Part shown: positions 22,801 through 37,258 of the stretch, in pieces | Layout of the letters: each line of letters opens with the position of its first letter | Numbering within the stretch: the first letter of the stretch is position 1 | Assembly (NCBI GenBank): GCA_027574665.1 | Contig: CM050656.1 | Span: 5,393,001 to 5,457,000, forward strand | DNA from: Rhynochetos jubatus | Taxonomy: Eukaryota > Chordata > Aves > Eurypygiformes > Rhynochetidae | Reading direction: 5' to 3' | DNA: 64,000 nucleotides | Program-made: the position numbers and the translations under genes | The notes under the pieces: generated by a model | Told to the model about the DNA's origin: nothing | What the model saw: only the letters and a program-made list of their open reading frames with translations | Database searches by the model: none

Positions 22801-25089
22801 CAAAAGAGAAAGATTCAACACGTAGCTGGACAGCTGCCCAAAAGCCCACAGTTGTGATGTAGTGTTTGGACTCAAATTGTGTTAACAGGGCAATATAAAT
22901 CTGCAGAGAGTAAGGCGAAGTCTAAAGAGAGCAGACCTAGCCAAAAACTGGTCGCAGATTCAAGTGGTAGGTAGTTCAAAAGGGAAGAATTTGAAAATCT
23001 AATTATATATGGTAGAAAGCTGGCTGTGCTCATAGTTTATTTTGAAGGTCACACATACATTACGGTACCGAGGGAGCAAAACCGAGTGATCAAGAGAATG
23101 GCATAGCAAAGTGCACTATAAAGACTTCATTTCCCTCACAGGTTCTACAATGGGCAGTTCAGTTATTGGCAGTGATGATGTTATTTCTAATGTAAACATT
23201 TCATTTTCAGCACAGCTGAACTGGGAGGGATTATAACAAGTAATGAATGAAGCTCCAAATACCTCTTCAAGCCAAAAAAACCCAGTGATGGCATGCAGAG
23301 CTGAATCTTTCCAATCATCCAGAAAGAGATGGAGAGGATTTTGCATGACTTTTAGTAATTACTACTTCCAAAACTGCCAGCGATGCCTTTTCCCACCCCG
23401 CTGTGGTCAAGGCAATTATTCTTCCAGGTTCCCACTCTTGGCCCGCACCTCCATTGTCAAGTCAATGGAAGAATGACAACATCCACCAGCTGCCTGGACA
23501 ACGTCCAGCCTGGATTATTACAATGAACTTGCATGAGAAACAGGATTAGAAAAGCAGAGAAAGTCTACTGATAAAGCTGCCCCATTTGTTTTGATTCAAG
23601 ATATTAGGGTTGTTCAGTAAATATCTGTGGTACGTGGGAGACTTCCCTGCACCCTGAACAGCTCCACGGCATTTGATTAGCTTCTGCTTTATTGCAGAAC
23701 TGGATAGAGAGGGGGTGAGAGCTAGGTCAGTTCCAGTGAAGGTTTTCTAGGTTTAGCTTTTGTATCATTTTCTCCTTGGTGTACTAAGTATTCCTCGAGA
23801 TCATCTACAACATGATGGGGAAGGAAAGCTCTTTGTGCAGGATCTCACTGTTTAATTTACGGCCTATCATAACGTTCCCATTCCTTGAAATAACACAAGC
23901 TAGTATCCATCCTCCCTTAAAATATGGTCCAACCAGATGGGTTTGCATATTTACAAGTCTAGCAATGAAATATTCGATGTAGTAATTGCTTATATCACAT
24001 CCATTTTTTTAAAAGCTCTCTGGAGTATTCTTCCAAAAACTAAAGAGACCACCCTGTGCTGAAAACACAGGATATCATTTGACTCTGCACACTGCCTTGG
24101 GCTTGATGAATTTATGAATGAAATCGTAGAGCATGACCGTTTATCCTGGAGTATGCAGAGAATGGCCCCAGCGACCAAGGAGGTCCCCTCGGGCGCTGCA
24201 TGCCTACCTGCCCACTGAGTTCATGAAGGATCCCACCGAAAAGATTAGCCACTACTGGCTGCACCCGTGGGAAAGGACACTCTGATAGCTTTGAGACAGA
24301 AGAGCCACTTCAGGCCTCTCAAGAAGGTGACAAATGACATAGTAAACAGCACAGTCTGTCTTACGCTGCTGTCATTATATGACGACATCTCTCGCCCGCT
24401 TTTAAAACCTGAGTCTCACTGACACCACATCCAGGCAGATCCTGAACACAGGGCTTTCCCTTTTCTGTTCTGTTCCACTTTCCTTTTCTTATTCGTCTGC
24501 AAGCCCGTAGCAAAACAAAATCTGGCGAGCAAAATTCAGATGGTCAGATGTGAAGGAAAGGAGCAACATAGGAGAGGTCAGCTTTGAAGAAAACCAAAGG
24601 CAGTGCTTGGCTGACCAAAATCCCTGGTGTTGGAATCTTCCAGGGCTCACAATACAGGCCACTTCTGTGAGAGAACAGAGGTATTTTCAACTGTCTTCCA
24701 AAGCCAGGTGTTTTATGATCTGGAGGATCCCGTGACTGATGTGGCTTTTGTTCCCATGCAAAAAAAGCATTTAATCCTTGGCTTTTGCCTTGTTTTTGGA
24801 CATGAGGCTGGTGAAAAACTGAAGCAGTGATTACAAACTGTTCCCTGTTCTGGGAGGAATAATGAGTGTAAAAAACACAATCCCAAGTGCCAAGCAAAAT
24901 GGCTAAGGTTAATATTATTTGTCATTACAAGTGCAGAAAGAATACTAGCTGCCAGAAGCTCTGCGCAAGGATGTGAAATCCATATTTCTTGTACTTTTTT
25001 CTGTTTTGACAACTAGAAATAATATTTTTCAATTGCTAGATCAACCTAAAAGTTATGGCAAGTCAGCCTTAAAAGGTTTCACAGCCTGC

Positions 25090-25731
25090 ATGACCAGCAC
25101 AGAGGCAGGGGTTTGTGCGGAGCTCCACACACCAACTTTGACCATCCCTGTGGATCCCGGGCCAGGTCCTGACCTCATGCAGATCCATATAAATCCACAG
25201 CCATTTCGGTGGGGGTGTGGGGATGTGAGATCAGAATTTGGCTGGTTACGTTGGCTGAGCTGTGGCAGGTGGGCACTTGCCAAAGGACTTCGTAATGGAT
25301 CGTGTAAACACCAGGATTGCTCACAACAATTATGTAACCTGCAGTTACACTTACAGAAAGATTTACAAAAGGCAGTGGTCTCCAAGGCTCTCCCACTCCA
25401 CCCGCGTGCCAGCATAGAGATCCTGTGTCAGGTCCACCCCTTCCGAATGCAGGTGGTGTTGTTTCTGGCAGTACAAATGAAAATGCTGTCTCCTTGCAGG
25501 CAGTGCAATAGTTCAGACACCCGACAAGCCCAGAGTGAAGCAGCTCTCCTGATTGCACACTCTCAGTTCTCATCTGAGAGAACTCCAACTCCTCACGCCT
25601 ACTTGTCCCTTCTGGCCAGCATGGAACTGCACGGTGTGGGAAGAGTGCTCAGCTCCCATCTCTCTACAGTCAGCTCAGCCCAAGACAGCATGGGAGAAAA
25701 CTTTCTATGCAGAGACAAAAGGACTCATTAG
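25090..25731 (+). other. Open frame of 213 codons, probably by chance
   Basis: From the first in-frame ATG (25090) the frame runs 213 codons to TAG. Upstream it stays open for another 39 codons back to a GTG at 24973. The ATG context is weak, with T at position -3. The predicted product has no signal peptide at this ATG, no transmembrane run, no repeated motif and no family I recognise. Two minus-strand frames of 120 and 137 codons overlap it, which indicates a stop-poor stretch rather than selection on one frame. Splice sites and a nearby polyadenylation signal were not identified. I do not call it a gene, but it is the longest ATG frame in the window. Confidence 0.12.
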
Positions 25732-28673
25732 GCTGCTTGGCACACAGGTCAGCAGGAAGGGAAAGCAATGAGACTTGGGAGGGTACTTCTTGAGTAGGGC
25801 CTCAGCTCACAACAACCACCCTTGTTCATCCACTACATCCACAAACTTCTACATATCTAATCATTACGTATCTGCTACTCATGTTTTCTCCCTCCCATAC
25901 ACATCCTTAGCACTACACCGGTCCCAACTCCAGTCTTCCTCCTCCAGTTTATGGCCCATTAAGTCATGGCTGGTGAGAAATAATGACAGGAAAGGCCTGA
26001 ATTCAGACCACCAGTATTTTACTCTGAAAGAAAACTGCCCACAATGCTCCATGTTTCGTCTGATTCCTCACCCTTTTGCATACTTGAAGAAAAACAACCA
26101 TCTTGTAATATACTAAAAGATTTATTTTTAATATGAAACCCATATTTACTATTGGTTTGGCAGTGGTAGGAAGGAAACCACAGGCAGCTGGCATGGATTA
26201 AGTGTTAGTTGCTTGATAAACCTGGAGTTGTCAGGACTTTCAACTTCCCTACTGAATCTGCTGCCATCCAGGGCTGAGTATTTGAGAAGGGTGCCTTTGG
26301 AGGAGCAGGGGTTTGTTTTTCACATCTTAGCTGCACAGACACCAGCAAGAGACATAGGTTTGCTCATATAAAACTCCTGTGAAAAACCAGAACTGCCTGT
26401 AGCTTCTCTAACATTCTCACTGTCGGCTCCTTGCTAACAGCTTTAGATGCATCAGCAGTACGCCTCTTCATCCTTTTCAATTATAAATATTACAAACACA
26501 GTAGCTCACTGTTTCCTGGAATTGCTTCACTATCTGCAACTTCCACTATTTCAAATTAGTGAATTCTGAGTCTTTTTCCTCTGAATGTCACAGACTGTTT
26601 ACTGACCAACTTTCAGCTACGCTCTGAGGGAAATGCAAAGAACTCGGGTTCGTGATGCTGCCGCCTGAATGAATCTGGTGCTTAACTCAGTGCAAAATTT
26701 GAATTAGATAGTCCAAATTACCAAATTCACTTCCAATGACTCACTGAAGTATTTGAGCTTTAAAATCCTTATTTGCTAGTAAAACACTGGCACCCAAGTG
26801 TTTCCACACAGCTAACATGCGAGGCTTTTGAACATAAGCCAACCAAATGCGTTTTGGAATTTGAAGTAATATCCATAAGGATTTTTTCCTATTTGCTCAG
26901 TTCTAGTCACTGTTTCTTACTGACATACCTTCTGACTTGAGGCAGAAATGAAGACTCTTTAAATGTCTTGCAATTATTCATTTATGAAGTGTGGGACAGA
27001 AAAGTGAAAATTGAGATTGCCTTAAAAATGTCAGTGCAGGTGTGTGGACAATCTTCATTTTCTACCATGTGTTCCAGGCACAGGCTTTTGCTTTACCCCC
27101 ACAGCATGAAGAATTGCTTCCTCAGCCTTGGCAACTCCAAGCACTCAAGAGTCAGGACACTTTCTCCACAGTTCCCAAGGAAAGCACTGATTTTCCAGAA
27201 CAACCCAAAACAATAACCACCATATTCTTAACTCTTGCCTTTTGTTTTATTTTGCATATTGGGCTTGTGATTTTAAGAATTTTCCTGTAATTTTGTGAAC
27301 AACAAACTTTTAATTCCAAAAACCAAAAGCACCACAGAATCACTTGATTCTGGGAGATGGTGCTTTAAGGACAAACCCTTCAGAAGCGGTAAGGAGACCC
27401 AAACCCTTACCAGTAGTACTGACGTGCATCCGTCACACTTCACAGCACATGTGACTTTATGTGCCTTTCTCCCTTTAAGTGAGAGAGCAGATTTACTACA
27501 CACAAAGTCACCTCTGACAGCCGATCACCACAAAGCAAACGTGACTAAACAAAATCGATCTTAAGAGACGCGGGAGGTTCCTAACGGGGCACCCTGCCTG
27601 CTTGTCATGGGAGAAGTATTTCAGAAAACAGGCTTATATTTAGCAAGTAATCTTGGATTTCACAGCTCTAAATGCAATTATATGCCAGATTTTGCCGTTC
27701 AACCTTCTATTAAGCCTCAGATACTAACAGCGTCCCATAGCAAACGGCCTTTCACAAACCCTTGAAAAGTGACTTTCACTGAAGTTTGCTATTCCTGGCA
27801 ACATTATAAGAGATTCCCATGAGAATGAAGCTGCTTTGGGTTCATCCACAGCAGCTTGAGTTCACTGGAGGCCAGAAAGGAATTGTCCACACAGCACTAG
27901 TTTTGCACAGGAAGCTACAGAATGACCATGAACTGAACATACTAGTAGTTATAAAGCTTTTAAACCAGCCCTGGCTGGGTTCTGGAGGAAAGCAGGCATG
28001 AGCAAACCCCATCGGTCTGGGATTCAGTGCCTTCAACGCCAGACACAATCGGTCCTTGCACGCTCAGCCTGCCTGAAGCCTGATTTCTGCAAGCGGAGAA
28101 GACTTCGCCCGCCACCAGCTGCCAAGACTGATGTAGGTAGCCGCAAGGTCGGCGGGCATTCATTGTTCAGGTGTGTTTCCAACAATAAAGTTACTGCACC
28201 AGTTCTCTCGCAAACGTTTCAGCCTTTGGCTCACTTTCCCCACACACACCCTTCAGATGCCACTAAATTAGAAGTGAAAAATATAACTTGGAGAGCACAT
28301 TTAACATAAGTAAAGAGATTAAGGAGTTTATCTGTCAACACTGGAGTCCAGATGTTTTTTAAGTAGAAGGAAAAACAGGAGATTGAGAGAGATGTTAATT
28401 ATAAGCTCTTTCCTTCCCTTTAAAATGTTTTAAAATATTTGTTAAAATACCTAACTTTTCCTGTAGGTTTTGGAGAGGGTTTAAAAAAATACCAGCATAG
28501 ATTTCAGACTAAACTTCAATGTCTACACAGGCCCGAGGAGGCTAGAATCTGCTTCTCATGGTACTCAGTCAGAGTTCCTTTGCACACCCAACACTCAGAG
28601 GAGTTATTTCACAGAAATTTCTGTGCATGACTTCACCAGTACCACAGCTCAGGCTCAGAAAGACATTGAATTC

Positions 28674-28707
28674 CAATTTCCATCCTTGTCTCTCAATTTC
28701 CATCCTT
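28674..28707. repeat. Direct repeat of 14 bp, period 20
   Basis: The 14-mer CAATTTCCATCCTT occurs at 28674-28687 and 28694-28707, a short local duplication with diverged spacer. Confidence 0.75.
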
Positions 28708-28736
28708 AATCCAGTTCTAGGAGCACTGTAATCATG

Positions 28737-28760
28737 GACCTACAGCTGGACCTACAGCAG
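28737..28760. repeat. 12-bp tandem duplication
   Basis: The unit GGACCTACAGC(T/A) occurs twice head to tail, just downstream of the 20-bp-period repeat. Both are probably slippage products. Confidence 0.75.
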
Positions 28761-30742
28761 GCTCCCATGACACCAATCTAGCTTCTACAAGGATGAAAAT
28801 ACAATTTAATGAGTAAGTTTAAAAAAAAATATCTAGAAAGGGGATGGGACTCTTTCAAAAACAGGCATATCCCAGTAGTGGTTAAATTCAAAGGGATGCT
28901 CAACTCAGAATTACAACTGTTATAAAAAAGGGAGCCAGTCCCTTCTGTTTTACCCATTTTTCATGTGGACGACATCTATTTTAATGTTCCTAGGAGCTGC
29001 TCCAGTAGCTTCTGGGATTTATTTGATTGGTTTGTGATGAGTTCTGACTGTCAGTTTCTCCAGCAGAAAACCTGGATTGATGTCCTATATCTAATGAAGA
29101 CTGTGTGCTCCTGCAGCCTTCATACCCCCTGGAAGGGAAAGTAGAAGGACAGTACAGTGCCTACTTTGCCGTGATTTCCTTTTGGGGATCCCTGTGTCAG
29201 GCACACCATACTGCAGTTTCTACCTCCCCCTTGGATATTAGTGTCATAAATCAACCTGATAAATACGGTGGGAAAAATTCAGCAGTTTGTGCCCAACTGA
29301 ACATTTCGTGGTTCAAAGGATCTGATGCTGCAGAGCTGGGAGACACGACTTTGGGTAATAACAAAAGGACTCCCATCCATGCGTTCTTCTAGCACTGTAA
29401 TTCAACAGAGGCTGGTTGTTCTGAAAGAGCAATCATTAATTCTGTGACACTACCAAGCTACTTTGATCAGTTAATGACCAGATAGAAGAAGCTAATGATT
29501 TTCTTTTATTGTAAGAATAAATTTTAACAGGAAAGAGTCCATTTTATTTCCTAACTTTAGATCTGGGTGTTACTCCCCAAATTTGGGATGTGTAAAGAGA
29601 GAGAAAAGCTGTCTCACAATACGATTCAGTAGAAGTCGAATGGATTATATGGAAGGCAAAGACATGATCCCCAGCCCACATTCCTTATGAACTCCTGTGC
29701 AGAAAATAAATTGGTTTTTCTTACAGGATTTTCAAAACTGTTCTAGATTTCTACTTCCACAAGTTGAGCCTGTCACCCAGTCAAAAACACTGAGATAGCT
29801 CAACATTTCCAAATGCGGGGACATCAGCGCCTGTTGATGATGGAGCGGCTGAACGCTGCACCTCTTGCACAGTTCTTTGGGTCAGCACCACAATGAGGTT
29901 TCATAAACAGTCTGGTTCTGCTGCCTGTAGCCCCCTTAATGGCTTATTTTATCCAAATCAATGATCTTTATTGGACAAGAACTCACCATATCTCTCTCTA
30001 CAAAAAGAGTGAAAAACACTCATGTGAACTGGGGACATATTTCTTCCTAAGATTAATATGAATCCCGTTGGCTCTAGTAGCTGTTAGAGAAACATGCTTA
30101 ATTGCAATATGATTTTGGCTCAAAAGACTCTTTTCTTTCCAGCTTTAGTGCCTTTCTGTCCTCATTTTATCAAAATCCTAAAAGCACTTCCAAAAATTAT
30201 TCTATTATTGTGCTTTTAAAAAATAATAATTTTTTAAACTATTAAAATTCTTGGGAAAAAAATGCATTCTGAGTCCTTTCTTCTAACTCTTGGATCTCCT
30301 TCCTGGTCCTATATTATTTTCCACAAGCCAAGAAACTTTACCCCTCTTCTTGGCCATGGACAGTTATTGAGACTCCGTATCTCCGTCAGCACAAACAGCA
30401 TCTGATCAGCGGGAGCGATGAGAGGTGCCACAGCGACCTCCGAATCAGGCAATACAACAGCACCAACAGGAAGAAGAGCCTATAAAATCTACCTACAACT
30501 GAAGATCTCTGCAGAAAGATGTGTTCTGCAAGGATGCTCACAGACATATGGACCACACTGCTGACCTGGTACACGCAAAGCCCGTGATCTGCATCAGCTG
30601 ATGGTATCACTGAGAGCATTTCCCAGTGAGTCCTATGCCATTCATAGGTTTGTATGAATTCAGGATCATTCTCTCACAGAAAAGTTTCTTACAGAAGACA
30701 TCCATTTCTCTTCTTACTGCCGATGGAATCCCAGAGTAATTA

Positions 30743-31072
30743 TCACAGAATCATAGAATCATGGAATGGTTTGGGTTGGGTTGGAAGGGACCTGAAAGAC
30801 CATCCAGTCCCAACCCCTGCCATGGGCAGGGACACCCTCCACTAGCCCAGGTTGCTCCAAGCCTCATCCAGCCTGGCCTTGAACACTTCCAGGGATGGGG
30901 CACCCACAGCTTCTCTGGGCAACCTGTTCCAGTGCTTCACCACCCTCTCCATGAAGAATTTCTTCCTGATGCCCAATCTAAACCTCCCCACTTTCAATTT
31001 AAACCCGTTACCCCTTGTCCTGTCACTACAGGCCCTTGTAAAGAGCCCCCCGCCAGCTTCCTCGTAGGCCCC
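30743..31072 (-). mobile_element. CR1 LINE 3' fragment (5'-truncated)
   Basis: This minus-strand CR1 copy keeps about 330 bp. The + strand begins with two 'tcatagaatc'-type octamers, then the inverse of the 3' UTR and of the C-terminal end of ORF2 ('ctctgggcaacctgttcc', 'cactttcaatttaaacccg', 'ccccttgtcctgtcact'). It carries a 5-bp duplication (GGGTT) within the normally constant 'tttgggttggaag' box. Similarity fades near 31072, which is taken as the truncation point. No functional ORF remains. Confidence 0.95.
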
Positions 31073-34000
31073 AATTGTGCAACATCCCTCAGACGTCTCT
31101 TAACAAAGTACCTTTAACTGGGCCAAAACGCATCTTCCTCTTTCCATAAATACAAGTGACATCTTGAGTTCATATGAGGCACACTGTGCTTTCTCTGGCA
31201 TATTCCTAAGCTTTACTTCATTATTTTATATTTATGCAACAGCAAAAAAAAAGATTAACCCATATGGATGTGCTGATGTGGGGAAGAGCAACAAAGCCCT
31301 GTTGAAATCAGTGGAGTTAAACTGGCATACGCTGTGTCTCTGAAGCTGCAGAGCACCGCTGGCATATGAACTCATGGGGAAGACTCAGAGCTGGGCAACC
31401 AAAACTGCTTATGAGAAGTTTTGGATAGAGTACAAACACCCCTTTGTGTGCTCTCGTGCCTGATAAATCTTTAAGTGGAGCAGCCTTTCACACATGTACC
31501 ACCAGTAGAAAACTCAGTTTTTAAATCTGTAATTATTACAAAACACAGTTATCCTTCTTCCAATCCCTAAATACGTCCATATGCTGCAGCAATTCCAAAC
31601 TGAAGTGAAAAGACCTTTGTAAATCCACCACATCTCAGCCTCGCTTGCTCTGCAAACCATGACAACTTAAAGCCATCTCAGCCTGGGAAATTGCTATGAT
31701 AGTGTCAGAATGGAAGGCAACATTAGTTTTAACATATTTGGTCTGTTGTAACTCATTTGGTCTCTAAGGATCAGCTATGGCCTGAGAAGATGCCAATGGC
31801 TCCTTAGGATATGGAATACATCCTGACTTCCATGCACACTCCAGGCGTGACGGACAGCAGTACAGGACCATGTCTTTAATGCCCATATGAAGCATGCCCT
31901 ATTCTTCTCAAGAGCTGAAGACAGAATGGGAAATGGGAGGATCTTTGTCTTTGAGAACGATGCCTCAAGTTCAAGTCAAATCGGTACGTTGGCTCCTGCC
32001 TTTTCTAGCCAGATGCATTTAAACAAAAAAACCCTCCCCAAAACTGGAACATTGTCCCCCGGACAAAGAACATCCTGTGAACTGGAGCCACAGCACATCT
32101 GGGGTCCTCATGTTGCTGCTGAGTAATGCATGACCTGGGGACACTGTCATTTTGTGCTTAACAAGTCTCCAGAGGGAAAGCCGACATTTGAAAGAGACAA
32201 AAAAGCTTCTTCATGTGATGCCAACGCACCCTCTCGTGTTTCACTGGAAAGTGGGAGCATGTGAACACCACAGACATGAGCTCATGTAGCTACACTGATG
32301 CGAGCCACAGCCTCCCAGTCTCAATGCCAGTATCAAAAGCTACGTGCCAAGACGTGTGGCATCCCACAGCACCTTCTATTTGCTATTTCTCTTCTGCCCA
32401 GATTTCCATCAAATTCGGGACTGAAGTATCAGTCAAGGTAGAAGGACAATCAAAGAAGCTTCACGATCATTGTTTGCGAAGGCACTTGATTCTTTCATTT
32501 CTTAATAATTTCCCTATAAGCCATTCTTTACAATCCACTCACCACACAGGTACCATGCATCCAGATCTGGAATTGGAAAACTATAATGTCAGTAAGATTT
32601 GCTTGAGATCTCACAGAAGAACTGCTTGTCATTGTGTTACACAGTGATGCAGACTTACAGCTGAGGTGTGGAGATTCCCAGTCACACCAGCAGTTCACAC
32701 CTCTTGATGCTGGGCATGGAAAAGAGCACGAAAGAATACAACAGGCTTGGTAACTGGCTTCTTGATGGGAGTGTAGCATGTGCAGTGAGATGATGGCAAC
32801 AGGTCTGACCTGATTGAGAAGATCCTGGGTTCTACCCCTCGATGCTGCAAAGTAACAGATTAGAATGAGTTGTCCAAGGCTCAAAGCAGAGCCTAAATCT
32901 CCACACCGTACACAGAGGCACGCACCCCAAGACTGCGTGAGGAAGATGCATTAACTCTGGAATTCTTTCACTTCTTCCTTAAAAGCATCTTGAGTATTTT
33001 CGGGCATGTTCTAGATCACTGAAATGCTCCCTTCCCTCTCTGCATGGTGAAATATTTCCAACCATATCTTTAGACCTTGTCAGAGTTGTTCATAGTTTGT
33101 GGCATCCATGCAGTGACCTAATTACTACACTGACCCCTTCAAGAAGGCTGCCGGGGCTGGCAACATGAAGAACCAATAAGCTTTCTGGAGCAAAGGCAGG
33201 TCCTCAAAACCAGCCAGAGTTGTTCACTGTTCCTGCCCATTCCAGAAGAATTACTGGTAAGAAGAAGTTTCACTTTTTAAAAGGAAACATGTTCTCAACA
33301 TGGTTCTTATAAATTAAACCACATCACTCTTTCAAAAGACGACAAAGGAACTGTATGCATGATTGATGAAATACGCTAAACACTCTTACAGAGGAAAATG
33401 TTAACGAACACACGGGCAGATCACAGGCAAGATGCACCAGAAGGAGGCCTGACAAACAGCACAGCGCAGTAATACGCATTTAGAGCTTGACAGTGAATAT
33501 TTCTTATTACATGTTTATTTACTTTAATTGGGAACAAAGAAACTCAGTGATGAGCCTTTAGGTACTGATATAGCCATTTTCAAGCGTCACACAGGCCACG
33601 GCAGGCTAATTATTACGTGGTGGAAAGCATTAGAGCTCCCCGGATCTGACTGCAGACACCAGTTGAGGAAGCAAGCCATCGCTTCGGTTACAAAACTCAT
33701 TCTGAGGAGATGGTCAGGTTTCAGCAGTGCTGTGCAGACTCCCCCAGTCTCACTGGGAAGCCGGCCGCCAGCCTGTGTGTCACAGTAAGAGCTGTGAGGT
33801 GGTTTGTTCCATGTGAGGGTGGGAGGCTGCCAATCTTAAAAAGATCATTTTTATTTGCAAACACAAAAATTGCTTTAGGCTCGCTGGACATGCCAAAGCC
33901 TTGATCAAAATCACGTCCCTTTCATGGGGACAAAACATATGTTCACATTATTCCGAGAAGAAACAAGGGGGCATGGGGGAGAAAGGGGAGGGAATCTTTT

Positions 34001-37000
34001 TATGTTGGTTTAGTATGAAAATACCATGCATGGCTGCCAGTTGTTTATCAGCTTTTCCAGATCAACAATATGTTCTTTCTTAAGGCCTTTCATTAAAGAG
34101 CTTTCTGTCAATCTAACTTTTACTAAATAACTAAAACCAAATGGGGAGCAGTCTCAGGCTCTGGGCCTGTCACATGACACTGCTGTTTAAAGAGCTTTTT
34201 TTGGTCACCACCTCACAGCAAGAGTATTCTGGAGAATCTAATTCATAAATACTGATTTTGGTTTGGATACTTCCCACATAATGCTATATTTTTGGGGGGT
34301 TTTTTTAGCCTGTGACAGAAGAAGGAGCATGCTGGCTGCTTGGGTCAGTCAGCTCCACTTCTCCATCAGGTGGTTCTGCTGTTGGTCCCCTCTCTGCATT
34401 GTTGGTCCCTTCTTTGCATTGTGTGCCCAAAAGAGAATCAAAACCCAAAGCTTTGCAGGAGGGAACTTCAAGTAATGCGAAAAAAAATCTGGTACTGGCA
34501 GAATAAGGATCAGGGAGAGAGATCAGGGATCCTTTATCTTCTAAAAAGCACATTCAAAAGGTCTTCTGTGAACAAACACCATAAAGAGGGAGATAGTGGT
34601 TTGCATAGAAAGAAGAGTAAGTCAAAACAGGTTTCAACAACTCTCTCCTCTGTTCCAGTGAGGGAGGAAACTGCAAATACAAACACACAGGATGTATCCC
34701 CACTGGGGGTAGGAGAGAAGTACACAGGATATCAGCTTGTGTAACTATAATTACAGGGACTCTGTCAATCATTAAGGAGAAGTAACTGGTATTCCTTCCT
34801 GCCGAAATGAATTCCCACACACATTGTGGCAGGTCTTTCCAGATGGACAAGCCCTAAATTGCCACAGGCAAAGGAAACTATCCATGTTGTTAAACTAATG
34901 CTAAGATGGAGCAGGATAAGGCTGTGAAGGGATGGCATTTGGAGTGACAAGAGCAACCAGAACAAAAAAAAGGAGAAAGTCATCGGTCATCTCTGTTTCT
35001 CTGCTAACATCACCTTCCAGGTGGTCCCAAGCTTTAGGCATTTTTATAATTTAAGGGTCACTGGTATGTTTTCTTTTATACTATCCAACCTTCTGGCAGC
35101 GGCTTCACCCGATAATGGCCACAGATAACACGGGAAAGAACGTTTAGATCCTGACAACACCTGCTTTGCACAGGATGATGTTGGAGCTTGGAGGGGGTTG
35201 TGTTTGGGCACTGTCAGCACTCCCAGGGCACAGCTCTGCCTCTGCTGTCAGCTGCAGAGCCAGAGGAGTTGTTCTTCCTATGTCCACTCCCAGAGTCTGG
35301 AACTACACTGGATGGGGACATCAGCGGCCTTTTCACTGTGCCAGACACATCTCTTCACCAAACCTGCCCCAGTGTGTTCCGGCTGGCCAGCATTCCAGCA
35401 ACATCTCCCATTTTTAAAGCATTGTATATATATTTTTACACGAGGTTTGAATTTGTCCATAGTCCCCTCAGGTCTATACATTTTACCAAAACGGTTAATT
35501 GACAAAAAGATTTCCAAGGCACAATATCTGCAATTCCTCCCAGTAGAAACTACTGGAAGTTGGCAGTGCTCAATTAATTGGAAAGAAACAAACCACACTG
35601 AATTTATAGCAAGGGAGGAAGTTAGTTCATGGTTTGAGTTCCTTTTATCTTTATTACCAGAGCTATGGGGTTTTTGTCTTTACAGCTGTCTGTCAGCAGT
35701 ACAAAGAGGGCCATCCCTTGAATTTTAATCCTGTATCCTTGACAGAACTTTAAGCACATCAGTTAAAAATAAATAAATATCCAAAGAAATATTTAGTCAG
35801 TGCAATTTAAATTAACTCACACAAGGATGATGCAGAGACTTAGGTTTTCAAAAGAAAGATTTACTGTGTCTTAGAAAACTAGAAGTCAAAAGACCTGCAG
35901 TTCTTATGGTGCATTACTCACTACTTTCCCACACACACAAAGTGTTTCTGTGCCCGAGGACTTGTCAGCGGAGAGAACAGTTTTGTTTTGGCCGCCTGCA
36001 ACTCTGAACTTGGCTCTCAGTCTGCTGGTGGCCATGTGAGCATCGTAACTCCTACTTAGGATAGGGGTTGTAGCAAGTGACTACAGGACGGTCCAGCACA
36101 CTTAAAGCCACCACACTAAAATACTTCTCTAGCAGTCTGTCAGATACAAATTAGCAACACCAGTACAGAAGGGAAGTGGGAACAATCTCCATGAGATTCA
36201 GGATGAATGGTCAAAACTCCAGTTTCTAATCTGAAGTAATCTACAATAGATATGCTCGAGTCACTAACATAAGAGGTTTTCAACCACAGCAATAATCCAA
36301 CTCCCTTAACATCAAGTGCAGACACAATTTCCAGTTTTCATCAAGGAAACTAAAGCAGGGTAGAACTGACGGATGCTTTCCCTTGGTCCCCGTACAAGGC
36401 TTTAAAAGTATCTGAAAAGGATTAGCAATGAAGCTGTTGAGCAACATCAGCAAAAGATGCCCCGTTTAGCAATATTTCTTACCCCAGAAGTAGCCTGAAA
36501 TGCCCAACAGACATCTCATCAATTCGTGAACAAGCAACACTGTGAGGACAGTCACTTGGGGGCCATTTAAATCCCATGGGTACGGTGCCCACATCTCTGC
36601 CCACAGTGCACATGCTGTACTCACTGTCCTGAGCCGCCCAGATCTCAGTCTGCGCAGAGAGATGGTGTTAAGCGCAGTGGGAGATCCCACATCCCCTTCC
36701 TCACAGCCCAGCCGATAGATGCTATTTTCTTACGTACTCCGGGCAATCGCTGCTCTGATAGACAACTGATTACACCCCACAAAAATGCTGTACGATGGCT
36801 GACATTCTGGCCTTCGTTCCTGCAACAGTGCCTCTCCATGCCAAAGTTCTGGGCAGATCATCAGCCTTATCTTTGAGCTTCCTGCCTCATGTTACAACCC
36901 TACTGTAGTTTAAACATAGTTTTGTATTTAATTTAATTTCCTTGTTTTTGTTTAGCTTTGATAAAGAAAAGGAAATCTTTTCTAATCGGTTTAAAACAAG

Positions 37001-37258
37001 ACCATTGACTCAAGACCAAGTTCAATGAGCTATCAGGGCAACAGGATACTAATGGCTAATGCAAAAGCCTGAGAAAGAGTCATGGGAACAAAAGCCATTG
37101 GAGGAAGAACAACTTGTCCTTTAAATCTGTAAAGAGGAAGTGGGATGCGGAGGAAAGTTCTGAGTTGAAAAGCCATTGCAAGAGGGACTACAACTGCGAA
37201 TAAGCAAAGGGCCAGTGTGAGCCAAGAGGGAGATCACAACGGAATGAACTGAGACCTG
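31073..37258. other. Single-copy stretch, no gene seen
   Basis: No gene is supported. The longest frame (35198-35728, 176 codons) begins on TTG, lies over several other overlapping frames and has no recognisable domain. Sequence near 32.82-32.92 kb has fragments reminiscent of mammalian MIR, but in conflicting orientations, so it was not called. Confidence 0.6.

Larger units (their letters stand above)
19859..30742. other. Single-copy stretch, no gene seen
   Basis: About 10.9 kb without a recognisable gene or transposon. It contains the longest open frame of the window (25090-25731, listed separately), two micro-duplications near 28.7 kb and scattered short homopolymers. Minus-strand frames at 24713-25588 overlap the long plus-strand frame, showing only that the area is poor in stop codons. 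Confidence 0.55.

Noticed and set aside
32815-32925. MIR-like phrases ('cctgggttctacccc', 'gttgtccaaggctc')
   Set aside because: The two phrases match opposite orientations of MIR and do not join into one element, so they were not called as a repeat.
35198-35728. 176-codon open frame
   Set aside because: It begins on TTG, overlaps several other frames on both strands, and has no recognisable domain or flanking splice signals.
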